A stretch of 64,000 bases of DNA from Galaxea fascicularis. Its lineage: Eukaryota; Cnidaria; Anthozoa; Scleractinia; Euphylliidae. The notes under the pieces are model-generated. The model saw only the letters and a list, made by a program, of their open reading frames with translations, was not told where the DNA came from and did no database searches. The stretch is taken from assembly GCA_948470475.1 (NCBI GenBank), contig OX419336.1:1855001-1919000 (forward strand). The letters are read 5' to 3'. Position numbers and translations under genes: made by a program. Below, one piece after another: positions 23,501 to 38,500 of the stretch (its first letter is position 1; every line of letters begins with the position of its first letter).

Positions 23501-26500
23501 AGCAACATAAACACGATCATTGAACTGTCTTTTAAAAGAGGCTTATTTGAATATAATCAGCATCATGATGCCCCGCTGTTTGCTCATTTACACAGCAGAC
23601 TTCTTTAGTAGTTTATACGAACGTTATCTCGCATCTCATTGCTTTTTTATAGGTATAGCGGACTCTTTCAGCAGTTATGAGTCTTATTACATGTCTGGCA
23701 CTTCTGACCCTGAGTATTCAAGTGACAGCGGATCTATGGAAGCCTTCGGTGCTTACCACTATGATGTAAGGCAAATGTTAGGGTTACGTCCTATCTGTAA
23801 ATACCAAATGAAAATTACCAAGAGACTAGACTAGACTCAAAGGACTGGAAAGGCAAGGAAGAGAGAGGAGAGGTCAGGGCAGGACAGAGCAGGGAATTTA
23901 AAGATGGATAAGATAGCACGGAATTGGGTAGACATGCTGTTGTTCTTTTACGAAACTTTAATCTTGTTTTCTCTTTATTCAGGAAGATGAAGAAATGTTG
24001 CAAAGGATAACTTCGCAAACACATGGTCTGGCCGCAGTCAGAGGAAAACTTTACGTGTACGTTTCTTGAACAAACTATGTGGATTTCAAAATACATTGTA
24101 TTGTTACTGATAAGTCACTAATTTAATTACAGCGTTCGATTGTTAGGCAAATATTAACAGCAAAATGACTATGCTCTTTCAATGTATGTATATACTTACA
24201 AATTCAAGACAACATTTTGTTTCGATCTTTGGCTGTGTCTTACCTAAATTATTAGTTAAACATTTGGGATTATGCATTTCCATTTGTCTCTTGATCTCAA
24301 AGCTAGATTCTTCCATTTGCACCTGTATAATCAAAGGCTGGGTCCGTTGTATTTCTTTTTCTTCGATTGGTCATGATTCTCCTCTAAGCCTCATTTTGCA
24401 ATTCGCCTCAAGAAATGAATTCTTTAAATGACTTTAGGTCGTGTTCAGGTCGTCCTCGTCGGGAGCTTTTGTCATAAGCTCTAGAAGCTAAAAGAAATAT
24501 CATTACGCATTTTGGCGCCAAACGTGATTGATGCCCATTCAAAGATCAAGTTGATTCCATGTCATTATCAATCATCAATTTATCGACTTACTTTGTAGGC
24601 TCGTCTAAGTCTCGCCGGTAAAGAATGTCAGTGTTGTAGACAAAATACTGCTTTACCAACAAGCAGAAGGAGTATCGATTTCCTTGTGTGTCAGTATTAA
24701 GGCCAACAAAACATTTCTCAAATCAATACTCTTTTGTATTTCTACAATATCCAGCCCACGGATCTTGATATGGAGGTTGTGTACTTCAAGTCTCCTAGAT
24801 TGATTGCATTAATTTTATCAAGTTCGTGACTGTGGCGAACTTTATTCAAACATTTTTTTTTAATTTCATTGGGCAGCTAATCGAAAGGAAGCTTTCCTTC
24901 TGAAACGTTAAAACTTCCTATCAATTTCAACAAATTATCGGCATTTTAACCGCTTGTCTTTTTAACACTCAGATGTGATTTGGCGGGGAGCGAGAGGGTC
25001 AAGAAAACTAAGGCTGAAGGAGAAAGACTCCAGGAAGCCCAGAGCATCAATTCGTCACTTTTGGAGTTGGGGTATGTATAAAAATCATCCTCCATGAATC
25101 ATTGCTTGTAATTATCCCTCCTTAGACTTTAGATGTTCCTAAGAATTGCCCCAACTTGATTCAAATTCATTTTGGACTTAAGATGACAATAAAATTCAAA
25201 TATGGCAACAAATGTTCAAAGCTCTTTTAAATTCCTATTAATGACTAATAGGAATTCGCTTTCGCTCAATCGTTTACAATTTGAAAAAGATATTGATATG
25301 CCATGCATGCTAGTGTTTACTATTAACCTAATAAACTAATACCTTCTGGTGAGTTTTTTATTATTATTGTTTCGAAATATTTGCATGTTTATCGACGCGT
25401 TCATGACATTTTTTTAGCCAGTTGGTCAGTAACCATTCTGGATATTGCAACCGCCAAAGTAGCTGGATGTTTCGAATTTGTTTTAGTTTTTCGCTGATTA
25501 GATACAACGCCGCGTGGTTTTTAATGAGAACCTCATCGATGCCCATTAGACTGATTAACTTGAATTATATTGCTGGAGTGTGGAAAGCGCCGCGGAATAT
25601 CAAACGTGTTGGTCTACGAGAAACGAAGCCGGCTATATTTATAGCTAGCCATAGAATTTTTCCTCCCGGAAAGCTGAATTCAAACAATTGTTATCTGTGG
25701 GATTTATTAAGTCTAAAAACAAGTTATCTTGTTTTTTCAGCAAACTTGAAGCCATAATCATAACTATAAGCAGTAATCATGTTAAATATCGATCGTTCTT
25801 CTCAAAAAAGGCCTTCTTCTGTAGGATCTCTTTGGGAAAAAGTATTACAAATTAAATCTGATGAAATTTTTCAACGTGCGTGTGGTGGAGAGACGAAACC
25901 GTCACTCTAACTCATCGAGGTGTTTGTTTCACAGTTATCTATGCAATGACCTTTGGAATCGTTTTCTATTTTTTTCGCCACTTCATATCAAGGAATGAGG
26001 TTAGAGGGTATCTGTAACAACACAGCTATGATTTGTAAAAAATACATTGGTAAAAACAAGGCTGTTGTCATTCTTTAATAAGATTCTTTTTAGCAACTCC
26101 TTTTAAATGTCATACTTTTCTTTGCTTGTTGTTACAGGATCCTCGGAGCAATCTTTAAAGTGCGGGGGCCGCTCTTCAACTCCATTTTCAGGGCTGATCC
26201 TAAAAATTGTTGATTTATAAGACTTATTCCGCCAGGCTTGAATGTTTTCACGCGAGGTCCGCCAGCTTTAGCACACCACTATTATGCCGTGAAAGTACTT
26301 TAAATGTTTGAAAATTTATTTTACTAAATGTACTTTTTAGTCGCAAAAAGTGGGGAGGGGGTGGGGGATTCCTACCCCCCCCTCCCCTCCCTTCCTGCGC
26401 GGTCTGTGTGTTATAACAAGAGTTTGGGAGATGTAATGACAAGCGCAGGGCAAAACAGGAACTGCTGTCATTCATTCCTCCAGCTCTTAAATGATAACAA

Positions 26501-29500
26501 TTGCAAACGACAACCACCAGTTGAAATTCTAGATGAAACATCAATGATAGAATTAAGACCATGATTCGTTTTCAGGAATGTGATTCAGGCATTGGCAGAA
26601 GGAACGAGGCGTCATATCCCCTACAGAAATTCAACATTAACCAGGCTGTTAAAGAACGGATTGGACGGAAACTCTAGAACCAGTCTAATTGTAAGTCAAA
26701 GAGAATGTTTACATTACTGAGATTGTGAATTGTAATTGAGGCACACCGAATCCTCCTGGGTGGCGACAAGTCGACGCAGGCAGATTTATACTAAACCCTG
26801 TAATTAACAAAACTATGAGCCCTAGATTTTTATCGCGTTCTTGACTGCCACCTGAACAGAACTATCACCTTCAGGAATCGAGATGAATAGTTCAATTGTT
26901 TGTGAGCATCAATCTTGATCAATATCACCTCATGACATAGTTATTTTTACTCATTTTTCAGACTACGAGTAAAGCTCTTCGTCTCTTTTCACTGACTAAT
27001 ACAGATTACGTAAAAATGTCTAGCCTGCGTGGCAGTCGTTTGAAGGAGACGGGAAAGGGGGGATATTTGGGCTCTCCTTCCTCCTAGCGCGTACTCTCGC
27101 GCGCCGAATACAAGCATCCTCTCCCCTTCGAATGCCTGCCACGCAGGCTAATAAATGACTGAGTATCGTCGCCAATAAGACACGTATCATAAACACATGT
27201 TACATGGATTAGTGTCGCTAGAATTAACTACTTTGTTGACAACATTGTCAAATTCACGCGTTCTCCTTCAGGTCTGTGTTTCACCCTCTTTTCGAGATGT
27301 TAATGAGACCCTCTGCAGTCTGAAGTTTGGTCTGCGTGCAATGAAAGTACATAACGTAGCGCAAATTAATGTGGAGGTACGTGTCACACTTGTTCATAAA
27401 ATCTGATAAAGTATGACCTTGAAAGTCACTTTTAAATTAGAGTTTGAGTATACAGCGCTCCTCTTTGGCTACGGAAAGTTAAACTCTCGCTTTTGGTTAC
27501 ATTAGTGGTATTTCATACCGACCTGATTGACGGGCCCACATGATAGTAACACTAAACCTCATTCGTTCGTTCTTGCCGACTTAGCTACCCGCCTGTTTCA
27601 CTGAGTAAGGCAACCAGGGAAATGAATGAAGATCAGAGTGATTTCCTCGATATCCTTAAATTGCGAAAGAATAATTAAAAGAAAGAAGAAACGGATACAA
27701 AGAAATCGATACAAGCCCGGCATACTTTTAAGTTCACAGGCTTTGTTGTGACACTTCCTTCCTTTCCTAAATAAACAACTTATTTCAACATATATCTGAT
27801 AGATTATCATCGCACCGATTTCGGGAAAAAGATAATCCGTATATTTGTCATAAGTTTTCTTTTTTTCGCTTAGAAGGTGTAGAGTATACGAGGGACTTGT
27901 GGTCTTATTTTTGCGGCGATGGAGGTGTGGGGTACCAAGACAGGGGGGGGGGGGGGAGTCGCGCTATGTTTTCAGCTCAACATCTTTTCCTTCGTAACCA
28001 ACAGCTTTCAACGAATATTTTTGACATACATTCAGCTTGAAGAATTCTGTACCATGAGGCGTAAATATTCGTTGTATTTGCTTTTGTATATTGTGCTTCC
28101 AAACCAACCCCAGATGCGTGTATAATCAGCTTACGTATAGCTCAAAATAAAGCCAAGAAAATGGTAAACTTGAGGAAAACATTTCCTTGGAGGACAACTC
28201 AGTATTCTTACATAACTCCTGCTACTTCTGCAGCTTTGCATACAGGAGGCTCTGATATAGGTTCAGATATCATTGTCGTCTATTGTCTGACATCCCTTTT
28301 TTCTATTCATATCTAGGAATCAATACTGATAGCATTCAATTTGAGCATTTGCCTTTGTGTAAAATGCCACAACCTGCAGGGAAAATGTTGTCATAAGTGT
28401 TATGAAAGAAATTGGCGTTGCCAGTGGGTCTTAAGCGGAAATAGTTCCATTCAACATTTCGTTCACTGTTCACTGAAAACAAACAAAAAACTAAAATATA
28501 CTGATAACTGCCGTCACGAAACAGAGGCTGGCCAAACGTCATTTCATTTCTCAAAAATTGATGTTTTTTATTATTTTACCTCCCTCACCAATCCATACGG
28601 AAATAAAAATATACCAGAACTTACTACAACTGCTCAGCCTAACAGCGATTGCCACACTACTGGCCATCAACTTGGCACAGCCACAATGTGTACATTCAAA
28701 ATCACATTTCTTATGATATTGGACTGTGGCCGTCCTTTTGTTTTTCATGTTTTCACATAGATATTCAGTCGATAGTAAAAGAATGCTTTCGTTCTTCGTA
28801 GCCTGTGCAAACACTTTTGTGGATAGCTTAGCCTTAGGTCTCATTGAAAATAATTTGATAGGTGATGACGTATATATTTTGGTTTGATTCTGTAAAAGTA
28901 TGCTTTGTTCATTTACTAAGTAAATATCTCTTACTAACCGAGTTCGAGGTCTGTACTGTCAGACACGAACCGAGTTTTTTCTCGTTCACTTATGGCCCAG
29001 GCGCGAAGCACTCGGACCGTAAATAAATGGGAAAAAACGAGGATCCGTAATTTACAGTACGGACCGAGTAAACTAGGTTAGTAAGATATTTATTATATCT
29101 CACTGAGGTTAATCGGGCGCGCGGGAAAGGAAACTTACAAATTTAGCGGGCCGCACAGTAGAATACGGTCCGCAAAGTTGACCAATCACAGCGTGCCTAC
29201 TAACTGAGAGCTGAAATAATGGCTAAATATTCCACTTTAATTTTACAATGTATAAATATCCCGATAGCCCCGCCCCTCTGGCAACCAATTAGCAGCCAGT
29301 TTTTATTTCACTATTTTACCTATTTACCTCCCCATCTCCCTGTTATCCGGAACGTTCCCTGTTGTATAACGTTGTGGATAGACTTCGTGGAATGCAGAAA
29401 CTTACTCACCACATCGAACCACAGTTCTCACTAAAATTTTCACTTTTTGCTCACCAAAGAAGAACAAAGCTTGTGATAATCATTTACTTCAAAGGTAAAT

Positions 29501-32500
29501 TTCTTCAATTGAAAACTCCTTTATGCATAAACTACTGCTCCATTCGTTGAATGAGTGGATGGTAAAATATTGTAACCTTCATTCTGCCTGTTTATGATAT
29601 CCTTCCACACATTTAAGCTTTCGGCTGGAAAGAGGCCGCTAAAAAACATTCTGTTCATCAGTTATAATAGTTGCATAAACGTTTGATTTCTTTTGGTTGT
29701 CGGTTTACTAGAATTTGCCTTTGACGTACCAGTAACATCCAAAAATTGTTGTTCGTATTGGTTTTTTTGATTTAGTAACACTATAACTGGTTGATATTAT
29801 GACCTCTGAGCAGTTTTCTCAAATCCACTCAGTACAAATGAATAATTTGTCAACAGACAACTTTTCACTTATTTTTTTTCCCTATAATTCCACAGCATTT
29901 CACACATACCTACATAGACTTAACACGTCAGGGAATAAAGAAAATATAAATATCCTTTCATATTCAATTGACATCATGGCTAGCAAAATTTCTAAAGTTT
30001 TCTGAAGTTCGTTGCAAATTATCAAGCTAATGGCACAGGCACTTTATCCACCGGAAACTGTATCAGATCTTTGGCAGAGGCGGTACGATTTCTATTTATT
30101 TCCTTAAAAGTAAATGTATTGTTTACAAAATTATCTATAAGCAAAATTATAATGAAGCACAGATGACTGTTCGAATGAATGAGTTTCGATACTTCCTTGA
30201 AGCAATTTTCGTAAAAAAGTTTGCAAAATCGCTGTAAATGAAGCTGGAAAGTGGTGTTTGCAAAACTAAAGAGAAAAATCCCTGTCATGTACAAATGTGG
30301 AATGCATAAATCGAAGTTGTTAATCGTTATATTGTGTTATAGTCACCTAGTTAAAATTTATTCATTTCTTAATTCAAATTAATCACTAACTTTATTAATA
30401 TGCCTGCGCTTCATGTTCGTCTCCCGTGCTCTGAAAGTTCCACATTTCCAAGTGACGAACAGCCGAATCGAATGTGTTTTCAGCTGATCAAACGTTCTTT
30501 TTCGCGTTCTTAAGCGGAAGGGTCAAGAATGTACGGGTTTGCTATCAAGGGGAAAACGATATTTGCTAGATTCCAGCGAACTTTCCAAGAGTAAGTACCT
30601 AATCCACACGGTGTCCGTACAAGTTGCTGTCCAACTTATCAGTCTTGACAGGGCGCAATGACCTTTCTGTGTTAATCAGAGCAAGAGGTTTCGGCCGACT
30701 CGAATTTTGCAAATATTCTTGACAGCTCGACATCAACTACAAGTGTTTTGTATTATCTGTAAGAACATATGGTGATCTGCTGCTAAGCTGTCTCTTGCAC
30801 ACGCGCGCAGAAATAACAATGGACAAACCCTCTATGCATATGCTGTGTTTGTATAACAAGATTCTCGATTTCCTTTGCAGACTGACTTCGAGAAAATGGC
30901 CAAACAGTTGAGTGAAACTTTAGAGGGAAAAGGTTGGTAAATTGCTTGAATTTTCGGCAATATACTTGCTGAGTGTGTGATTAATTTAGCAAGGGTTTGT
31001 CAAAATTCAAGCTCGTTGCTTTGACCGAACGCGACTGAATATTTTGCCAGTCGAGTATTCCAGCTATTCATAATTCTTTCAATGCATGATTACTGTTTTG
31101 AATGGAGGTTTATAGTGCGTCATTTGTTAATCAGATTTGAGTGTGTTGCGGTTTGCGACGAGTATGTACATTATTGAGGAACCCCAGCGAGGTCTCTCAC
31201 TCCTTGCTATTCATGGCGCATTTTGTCTTAAATTCACTCCGCCGACGCTTAAAAACAGAACAACAGAAAAGAAGATAAAGTTAAATGTTGTTTTATGCAA
31301 ACATCTTTTAGAACTCACGCCGCGAGCTTTTGTATGCAGTGTGTTCTAAAATAAACACAACGCTTGGTTTGGCTCAGGTCTCATACGATGCTCGCTTTGT
31401 CCGACAGACCATCACTTATCTTTTGGGTAACAACAAGCACTTTTTGTGGAATGCTTCCTGTCATGTTAAATTTCTCTTGACCTATACAATGTGTGAAAAG
31501 ATTGTTACTAAATCAAATCTTGCAAGATTTAAAAATAGCTTTCTGGATGAATCGTGCGTCATACCTCGACTTCCCTTGTTCATCTTTGTGGCTAACATGC
31601 CATAGCCTGGGGCCATTGTTGACGTCCTTGCCCAACCTTTTCTCGGCGCTCTTTGTAAGTCTGTCTTCCATAATTAAAACCCACTTTATTCTGTTAAACA
31701 GTGTTCTCAAGAAAGCGTGTACGGGTTAATATTTTGTGGTTTGACCTGGCATTTCGTACTTCATTTCCGCGGTTAATTATGGTTAATTTCAACTCTTATT
31801 AAGTTGTCACTGAGTTATTAATTGCTTTCGATTCAATGTATTCAACTCTTTTCGGTCTCGACTGACCACAAACAGCAGTACCCCACTTGCCCCTTAATTT
31901 TATTCAACATACCTGTGCAAAAAATGGCGTGATGTTTCCTTGTTACGACTGGCGACCTCAGATCAATTCGAACCCTATTTGGCAAAAATTCACCTCGCCC
32001 GGCTTCATATAATGTTCCATGATTTTAGCTGGAACCGAGCCAATCGAGATTAAAAGAAAGAACTTCATTAGTTAATAACTTTTAATAACTTGCAGCAAAT
32101 TCAAACTTTTCGTTACAAACGAATACTGCACAAATAGATTCAAGGTATTATTTTACGCCTACGTGGTAGCGAGCATTATTACACCTTAAATCTACCAAAG
32201 TAAATGTAGATTGTTCTCTTATGATTTTTACTGCCTTTGTAGGGAAAGACTACATGCAGTTTGCATAAACTCCTTCAAATTTTAGGGAAGCGAACTTTCG
32301 CACTAGAGCAGCCAAAGTTTTCGGAAAGGACGGTGTTTGTGATCTCCTCCCTGAAATTAAGAGAAGTAGCCGAAACAATCATGAATCATTGGCCTGTTCC
32401 TTTACAATAACCACTTATGCACACACGAATCTGACGAATTGCCCCATCTCCTTCTGTATGATCGCTGCGATCGCCGATAAACGAGTTCACGCCTTGGTCT

Positions 32501-35500
32501 GCTACTGCAGCGATCGTAGCGACTGCGATCGCCGCCATCGCTGAGATAGAAAAATTTCAATCTCGGCGATCGTGGCGATCGCAGCGATCAAACTTTCCCA
32601 AATTGCCTTCATTTCAGCGGACATACAAATTATATCGATCGCTAAATTTTGGTTTTGGAAGCGATCGCAGCAACCACAACGATCGCCAGCGATCGTAGCG
32701 ATCATATGGAAACCAGGCACAAGGATCTGTGGATTACAGAAACTAAATTTCAAGTATTTGTTGAGGGTGGTGACGTAGCAGCTATTTTTAATGTTCCTCA
32801 GATCTTTTGCACCAACAACCTCTGACCTGCTCAGAAACCAGATCACACCGACGCTCGAATTATAGTCCGATACGGAGTTCCTGGGTAGACATTTCTCCAG
32901 CGCTTGCATGGTCAAAGTTGTCTTTGGCTAAGTTTTCTTTTCCAAGAGTGTGCTTTTCTACTTTCTGGCAAACGATTTGATCTCTATAACTTTCACGGGT
33001 GCCAACTAGCTTTCTCACTTTTCCTGCCGGGATGATTTCTTGTTGCTTTTGCTCGCTCTCGAGCTCTCATCCCTCCTCGCGAGGTCCTCTTATCTTGCGC
33101 GCGCCAGCGACTCATGTACGCATACCATAAGTTCTTAACCTACAACTGGAATGGGAGAAAATTGGATTTTAGCGTTAGGCAATGGGGAAAGAAAAGGTCC
33201 TGACAGTGAAAATGATGAAAGCAAACTCTGAACGAAATGTAAAACAAAGAAAATAACTGCTTTTTTCCACGTTTTGTCGGAATGACATTGCTTATGGTAC
33301 CTTCATCATTAATGCTTGGAATCAAATTTGATATTTGATATATTTTTAAAGAAGGTTTCTCCGTTTTTATCCAATTTAGAGGTAGAATTGGAGCCCCTTG
33401 TCTACGGCACAGCAACTGAGCCGTCAATGAAATTAGGAGGCGAAAGTTTCGATGTAATGGTAACATGCAAAAAAACGCTCTCTCTTGTAATCTGAATTGG
33501 GCTTACATTTCTGGACTAAAACGATAAAAAGTGATAGAACGCACCATACCAAATGGCAAGCAACGTGGAACCAAGTTTAACTAAGCTTGGAGCTCAAATG
33601 TCTGGATTGAAGATGATCCGTGCTTAGTCCATGGATTAATCTAAGTTCCTTTGAAATTCACCAAAATGAAAGCACATTGCTGAACGCTTTGGTCTCTCAA
33701 CAAGTCGCTTATTTTCCTGATAATATGCTTTGGTGGCGGATGATCATGAATCAGTTATAATCTCAAACGTTCTAGGATTGTCTCGTGGCTTCAAACTGAA
33801 ATGCCTTGAATTTCTGGTCGGCTTACGGTTTATTAGAAGATTAGAAGATAACTCTGATACAAGAGCAATAGTGTGCTGTTGGATCCCTTCAGTGGTTTTC
33901 ACAACATTGACACGAATCACTAGAGATTTTCGGCCAACTAAAGACTGATTTGCCTGGAGGAAAGATATCAAAATCTTACTTGTGCTGAATGTTTTCCAGT
34001 TTCTATGTTGTTCCTTTAAAACGTTGAAAAAAGCGCTTTGGATCGCCTGCACAGTCTCTTACCGAGTTCCGATACCCTCTCATTACAGCCAAACAAGCGT
34101 TCAGGATTTCCTCAGCACTATTACGTCATAAAACAAAAAACCACAGTTTGATTTATCGCTTTCCTTCCTTTCCTCATAACAACACGTATTTCCTCTCTTT
34201 TGAAAGCCCACTGGATTATTTCTTACTTTGCGGTTCATGGGAATTGTGTCCACTCGACGTAAAAGATCAGGTATAAGCTCTCGACCACAAAAAAATTCAA
34301 AAGCAAAACTCCCTGGATTGTTTCTGACTCAAAGCAGTTTTGGAAGCAGTATTGCGCAAATTGATCCAGCAGAAAAGTTGTTGTTAGTGGATGGGAAGAA
34401 TTGAGGAGCGAGCTAGGAGTTAGTAACTTCGATTTTTGTAGTGAGGATCTTGTCGGGAAGTTATTTGAAGAAAAGAAAACCGGCCGAGGAACAACAAATG
34501 ATCCTCCAAGGAAAAAAAATATGTAAATGCAGCGAAAAAAGGGGGAAATTGAGGTTTTAATTTCACAAATTATAGCGTTGTTTTCAACGTTATGAAGTAA
34601 CATTTGCAAGGGAGGTTCCACGTTACAATGCGAAGAGGTTATGTATTAGTATGCAAAGGGGTTATGCAACTGTTGAATTTTGGGCAAAATCTAATGCCTA
34701 TTGAGCATTTCTTTCTTTTTTGCTTTGTTGACGTTTATTAGTTCTTACTTGTCAGTCAAATGGTTGCAGCCATTTTCATCAGGGTTTGCTGCTGAATCAT
34801 ACAACCAAGACCTTGACCTTTTCTAGACCCTTCACATTGAAAATTACTTTTAAACAATTACTGAAGGCCATGAATTCCACTTGTGGTAAGCCTCACTCAG
34901 TCTTTCTGACGCTACAGCGATGGCTGGCCTGTTATCAGGGACGAACTATTGGTAATACCACTCGGACCGGAAAGTGTTGCCTACACGCACTTCACTATGC
35001 CGCTTATCCTTTTAAAAGTGAACGAACTCTCAATCAGAAAAGCTGCAACAAGTTTACCACACGAATTAAGTCAGTCCTAATAACTACAACAAGTACTACA
35101 ACATTTATGGTGATGGAACGGATCACGGTTGTATGGGAAAATATTGATGTGATAGTAAAAACTGCCATATTAAAATCTTATCAAAAATCTAAAAAACATG
35201 CGTGCTGAGATTATTTCCGTCGCTTTACTTTATGCTAGTGAACTCGCAGTTGAGAAATAAGCGTGACTTTCACAACACACCGTGACATAACAAAAGGCCA
35301 TTTCTCAGCCAAAAACAGTTCTTATCCCGTGTTGTTTCTGCATATTGATTTATCGTCTCACGCAGTTTCAATGTTCAATGCTGCTGCTTCCCGAAGTGTA
35401 TCCCCTGGTTCCACAGATATTTCAAGCAAGTCAGGTCTCTGTAAGCCGTTAAATCCTCTTATCCGTAATCATCCTGTATGACTCACGAGAAAACCTTGAT

Positions 35501-38500
35501 CCAATTGGGAAGTAAGGTATCGAGTACGTCAGATTGGATTCTTTTTCTGAATTACGATTCTCTCTAGAATGTGTGTGCACAACAAAACAATTGCCTCTCA
35601 CACCCAATTTCTCTACTCCGTAAACAAAAGTTAAATCGTTTCAAAACAGGAATTCCTATTGGGACCTTTTAATCTCCATCCAAGGTGCTCGAATCGGATT
35701 TTGTTGGGCTGCGAATTTCTTGACACAAAACCATTAACGGCTTAGCTTATCTCTGCGCGTTTCCTCAGGCAGTCTTGGTTTATTAGCACTTTCTTTCGGC
35801 TGTTGTGTAAAGCACATGTAGTGTTATACTTCAAAAGCCGTCAAGAGGACCAAGAAATGCACTCATGGAACGCAAACCGCGGAGTCCTTTTCAATCCGCT
35901 CCATTTCGTCTTCGAAGAAACGAAAATAGTTTTCAAAGTAGCTTTCAAGAGTCTGTTAGGAGGAGAGCAGCTCTCGAATATGCGGCGAAAGGTATGACAG
36001 CACAGCTGAAGGCATTGAAGTGAGCGTAGACTAGAGGTATTCCTTGGAAGGTAGTTCCAACTGGCATGGAATAATCCGAGAAACTGAAGTAATAAGTCCC
36101 CTCGTGCGACTTCAAGAAATACTTCATAACTTATGCAAGAATAGTGACTTGAGAATCTTGCCTGGGGTGGGGAAAGGTTCATTTCATTTAAATCCAAAAT
36201 GTCATCCCTCGATCTATTTCAGGTAGATACTGCTCTTGTTTACTCAACCGGAATGTAACGACTAGATTACCAAGCAGGTCTGTACAGCAAAAGGTCACAT
36301 ATCTTGCACAGCGTGCAAATGGCCAGATAACGTAGAGCTGAGACCGTAAATATTTGCTAATTCCCACGTGTACGTGCTGTTGATAGAATTCAATGTGGCG
36401 ACTGTCGCAAAGGTTTCCAGCTTATTAACTGCAAGGCAATGGTTCTGCGCCCGAATTTTGTTGATTTTTGTTTGTCTTTTGATTTGTTTTTGTTTTGTTC
36501 TGCAATCCTACTTCGTCTCGTTTTATTTTGTTTTGTTTTTTCTAGTTTAGAACGAAAAAGGAGCCAAATTTCATTATTGTCGGTTATTTCTTATTTAGTT
36601 TATCACTTTATGCCACAGATAATATCGATTCCATACCGTGAAACGTGTGGAATCGTTGTGGTCAAATTCTTCATGTGCTAGTCTCCCTTCACGCAAAATT
36701 CTGTAGTTAGTTTTCCCTCGGAAATAGTTTCAGCCGTCAATTTGCCGACCTTCAAAGGCGCCAGGTGGTCTTTGTATTGTACATGTTTTCAGGTCGTTTT
36801 TGACCTTCTGCACTCCTATCGTGTTTTATAGTCCTGTGAGACACACACATCACGCTATTGTCTAACAAGCTGCTGGTGGTTGTGTCACACCATGCCGTGC
36901 TCAAGTTATCTTTCCTCTTTGTTTTCGATATTTCATCTTTTTGATGATAATGGTGATCATGACACAGTCAGAGGAAACCTTGGAAACCGCCGTCGTCATT
37001 ATTTGATACAGTTATGTAGATGCGGGGGTGGGAATAAGGGGCTTATTGCCCTATGCAATGAGCTTGACAATGACTTGGTAAAGAAAATACCCGTATTGTT
37101 TTCTCCATTGTCTAACCTGCGGGCATTGAATTGTCATGAAACTCGGAAAGACGAATTAGGAAGCTATTGTCTGTCGTGTTCAGGTAAACTATGTAATGTA
37201 TAAAATGGCGATCAAATATAAAGATGCCAGTCCATTGTATGTACCAGTATAAGCCCGGAAATTCGTTGCATTGGAATTTTTGTCAAGATAATTTCCCATC
37301 CTTGAATATATCTCTTCAGTTATAAAGGACCTTTTTCTTTTCCTTCAGAACGAGAGTGGCGACGACAAAAATCCGAATACGAAAGTTACATCATGGCACT
37401 GGAGGAGGAAAGAGGCGCTCAGTCACGTCATGGACCAAAGCAACAGGTAACCGCTTTATTAACCTCTGGTTGAGTTCTTTGCATTAGCGTGCAAAGAAAA
37501 TGCTAACAAAGGCAGCTCGACTGAGATTATGAAAACAATGAAAGTTGTCAGCGACGAACAAATATGCCGGGGTCACTTCTAGCAAAACAAGCTAAAACAA
37601 GTCGCGTATAAATAAACCTGCCTTGCGTGTGTTAGCAATGCGTCACCAAATTGACTGTAAACAAGCCCATACATTCATCTGTTGTCTTTTCAAATTTGAT
37701 CCTCACTCACACAGCATGATCTGGAGGTCAACCTCGTCGGGGCCATGGGGAATCCTCCTTTTTATCAAATCTCTCCACATGATACAGTTTCGTAGACTCA
37801 CTGAAATAATCTAATAACAAGGAATGGTATGTCTTATTTAGACCTCGTTATATTCATTTCCGGCTGAGTCGACCTCGGCCCAAATGTACATCTACCCGCC
37901 GGACAAGGAAAGGGTTCAACCATAGATTTACAAACTCATTTCTTGATCATTGACGAAAAATCTCTTTAACGGGAATTGAAAATGGATAAGGATATCCCGC
38001 CCGGGAGGCCCGTTGAAATGAAAAATAAGCGTTTCTCCAAGAGAGCGTGGCACTAGTACTCAAACTCCCTCCAGTGGGTGAAGATAACTAATCGCAAATA
38101 CCAGTTAAAATGAGATTTCTATGGTAGCATTTAACCACTATTTTCCTCTGATTCCTGAGACGCTGTGTACAGGTGATTTTGTTCGAAGTTGGAACGCGCT
38201 TGTTTACTCTAATTTGGGAAAAAATCCAAGGATTTTCTTCATTTCCTGATTACAGATAGACCCTATCTCCCACGATCCTACCCAGAAAACCCGTTTCCAA
38301 GTGACCCTGGAGGACGAAGCTCTCAAAAATCACACCAAGGCAGTATTACTCGCCGAGCTGGTGTCCATGGAGCTATTTTATGGTCTGGAAGATCTGTTAC
38401 GGTCAGGTCCAACCGGAATAGCCCAGGGTCTGACCAGCAGTAAACTCTACAGTCTCACTGACAAAGATTTACTTCTGCACAGCGCGGAGACTCTTTTAGA

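Larger units (their letters stand above)
30933..37348 (+). other. Kinesin intron 14 (6.4 kb)
   Basis: The longest intron of the gene. It contains one arm of the CACGTGG-type repeat (32155-32215) and the GCGATCG-dense element (32456-32725). The open frames at 34786-35208 and 36880-37203 have no domain, splice or composition support and are not annotated as genes. Confidence 0.6.

Noticed and set aside
24051..24063. Alternative donors at 24055 and 24061 for kinesin exon 10
   Set aside because: Both leave phase 0, which would read the next exon into an immediate TGA after ATG; the gtacgt at 24057 restores VCDLAGSE.
34786..35208. 140-codon plus-strand frame in kinesin intron 14
   Set aside because: No domain, no matching splice phase with exons 14 or 15, and composition like surrounding intron.
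36880..37203. 107-codon plus-strand frame just before kinesin exon 15
   Set aside because: No recognised domain, and exons 14 and 15 already join in frame without it.
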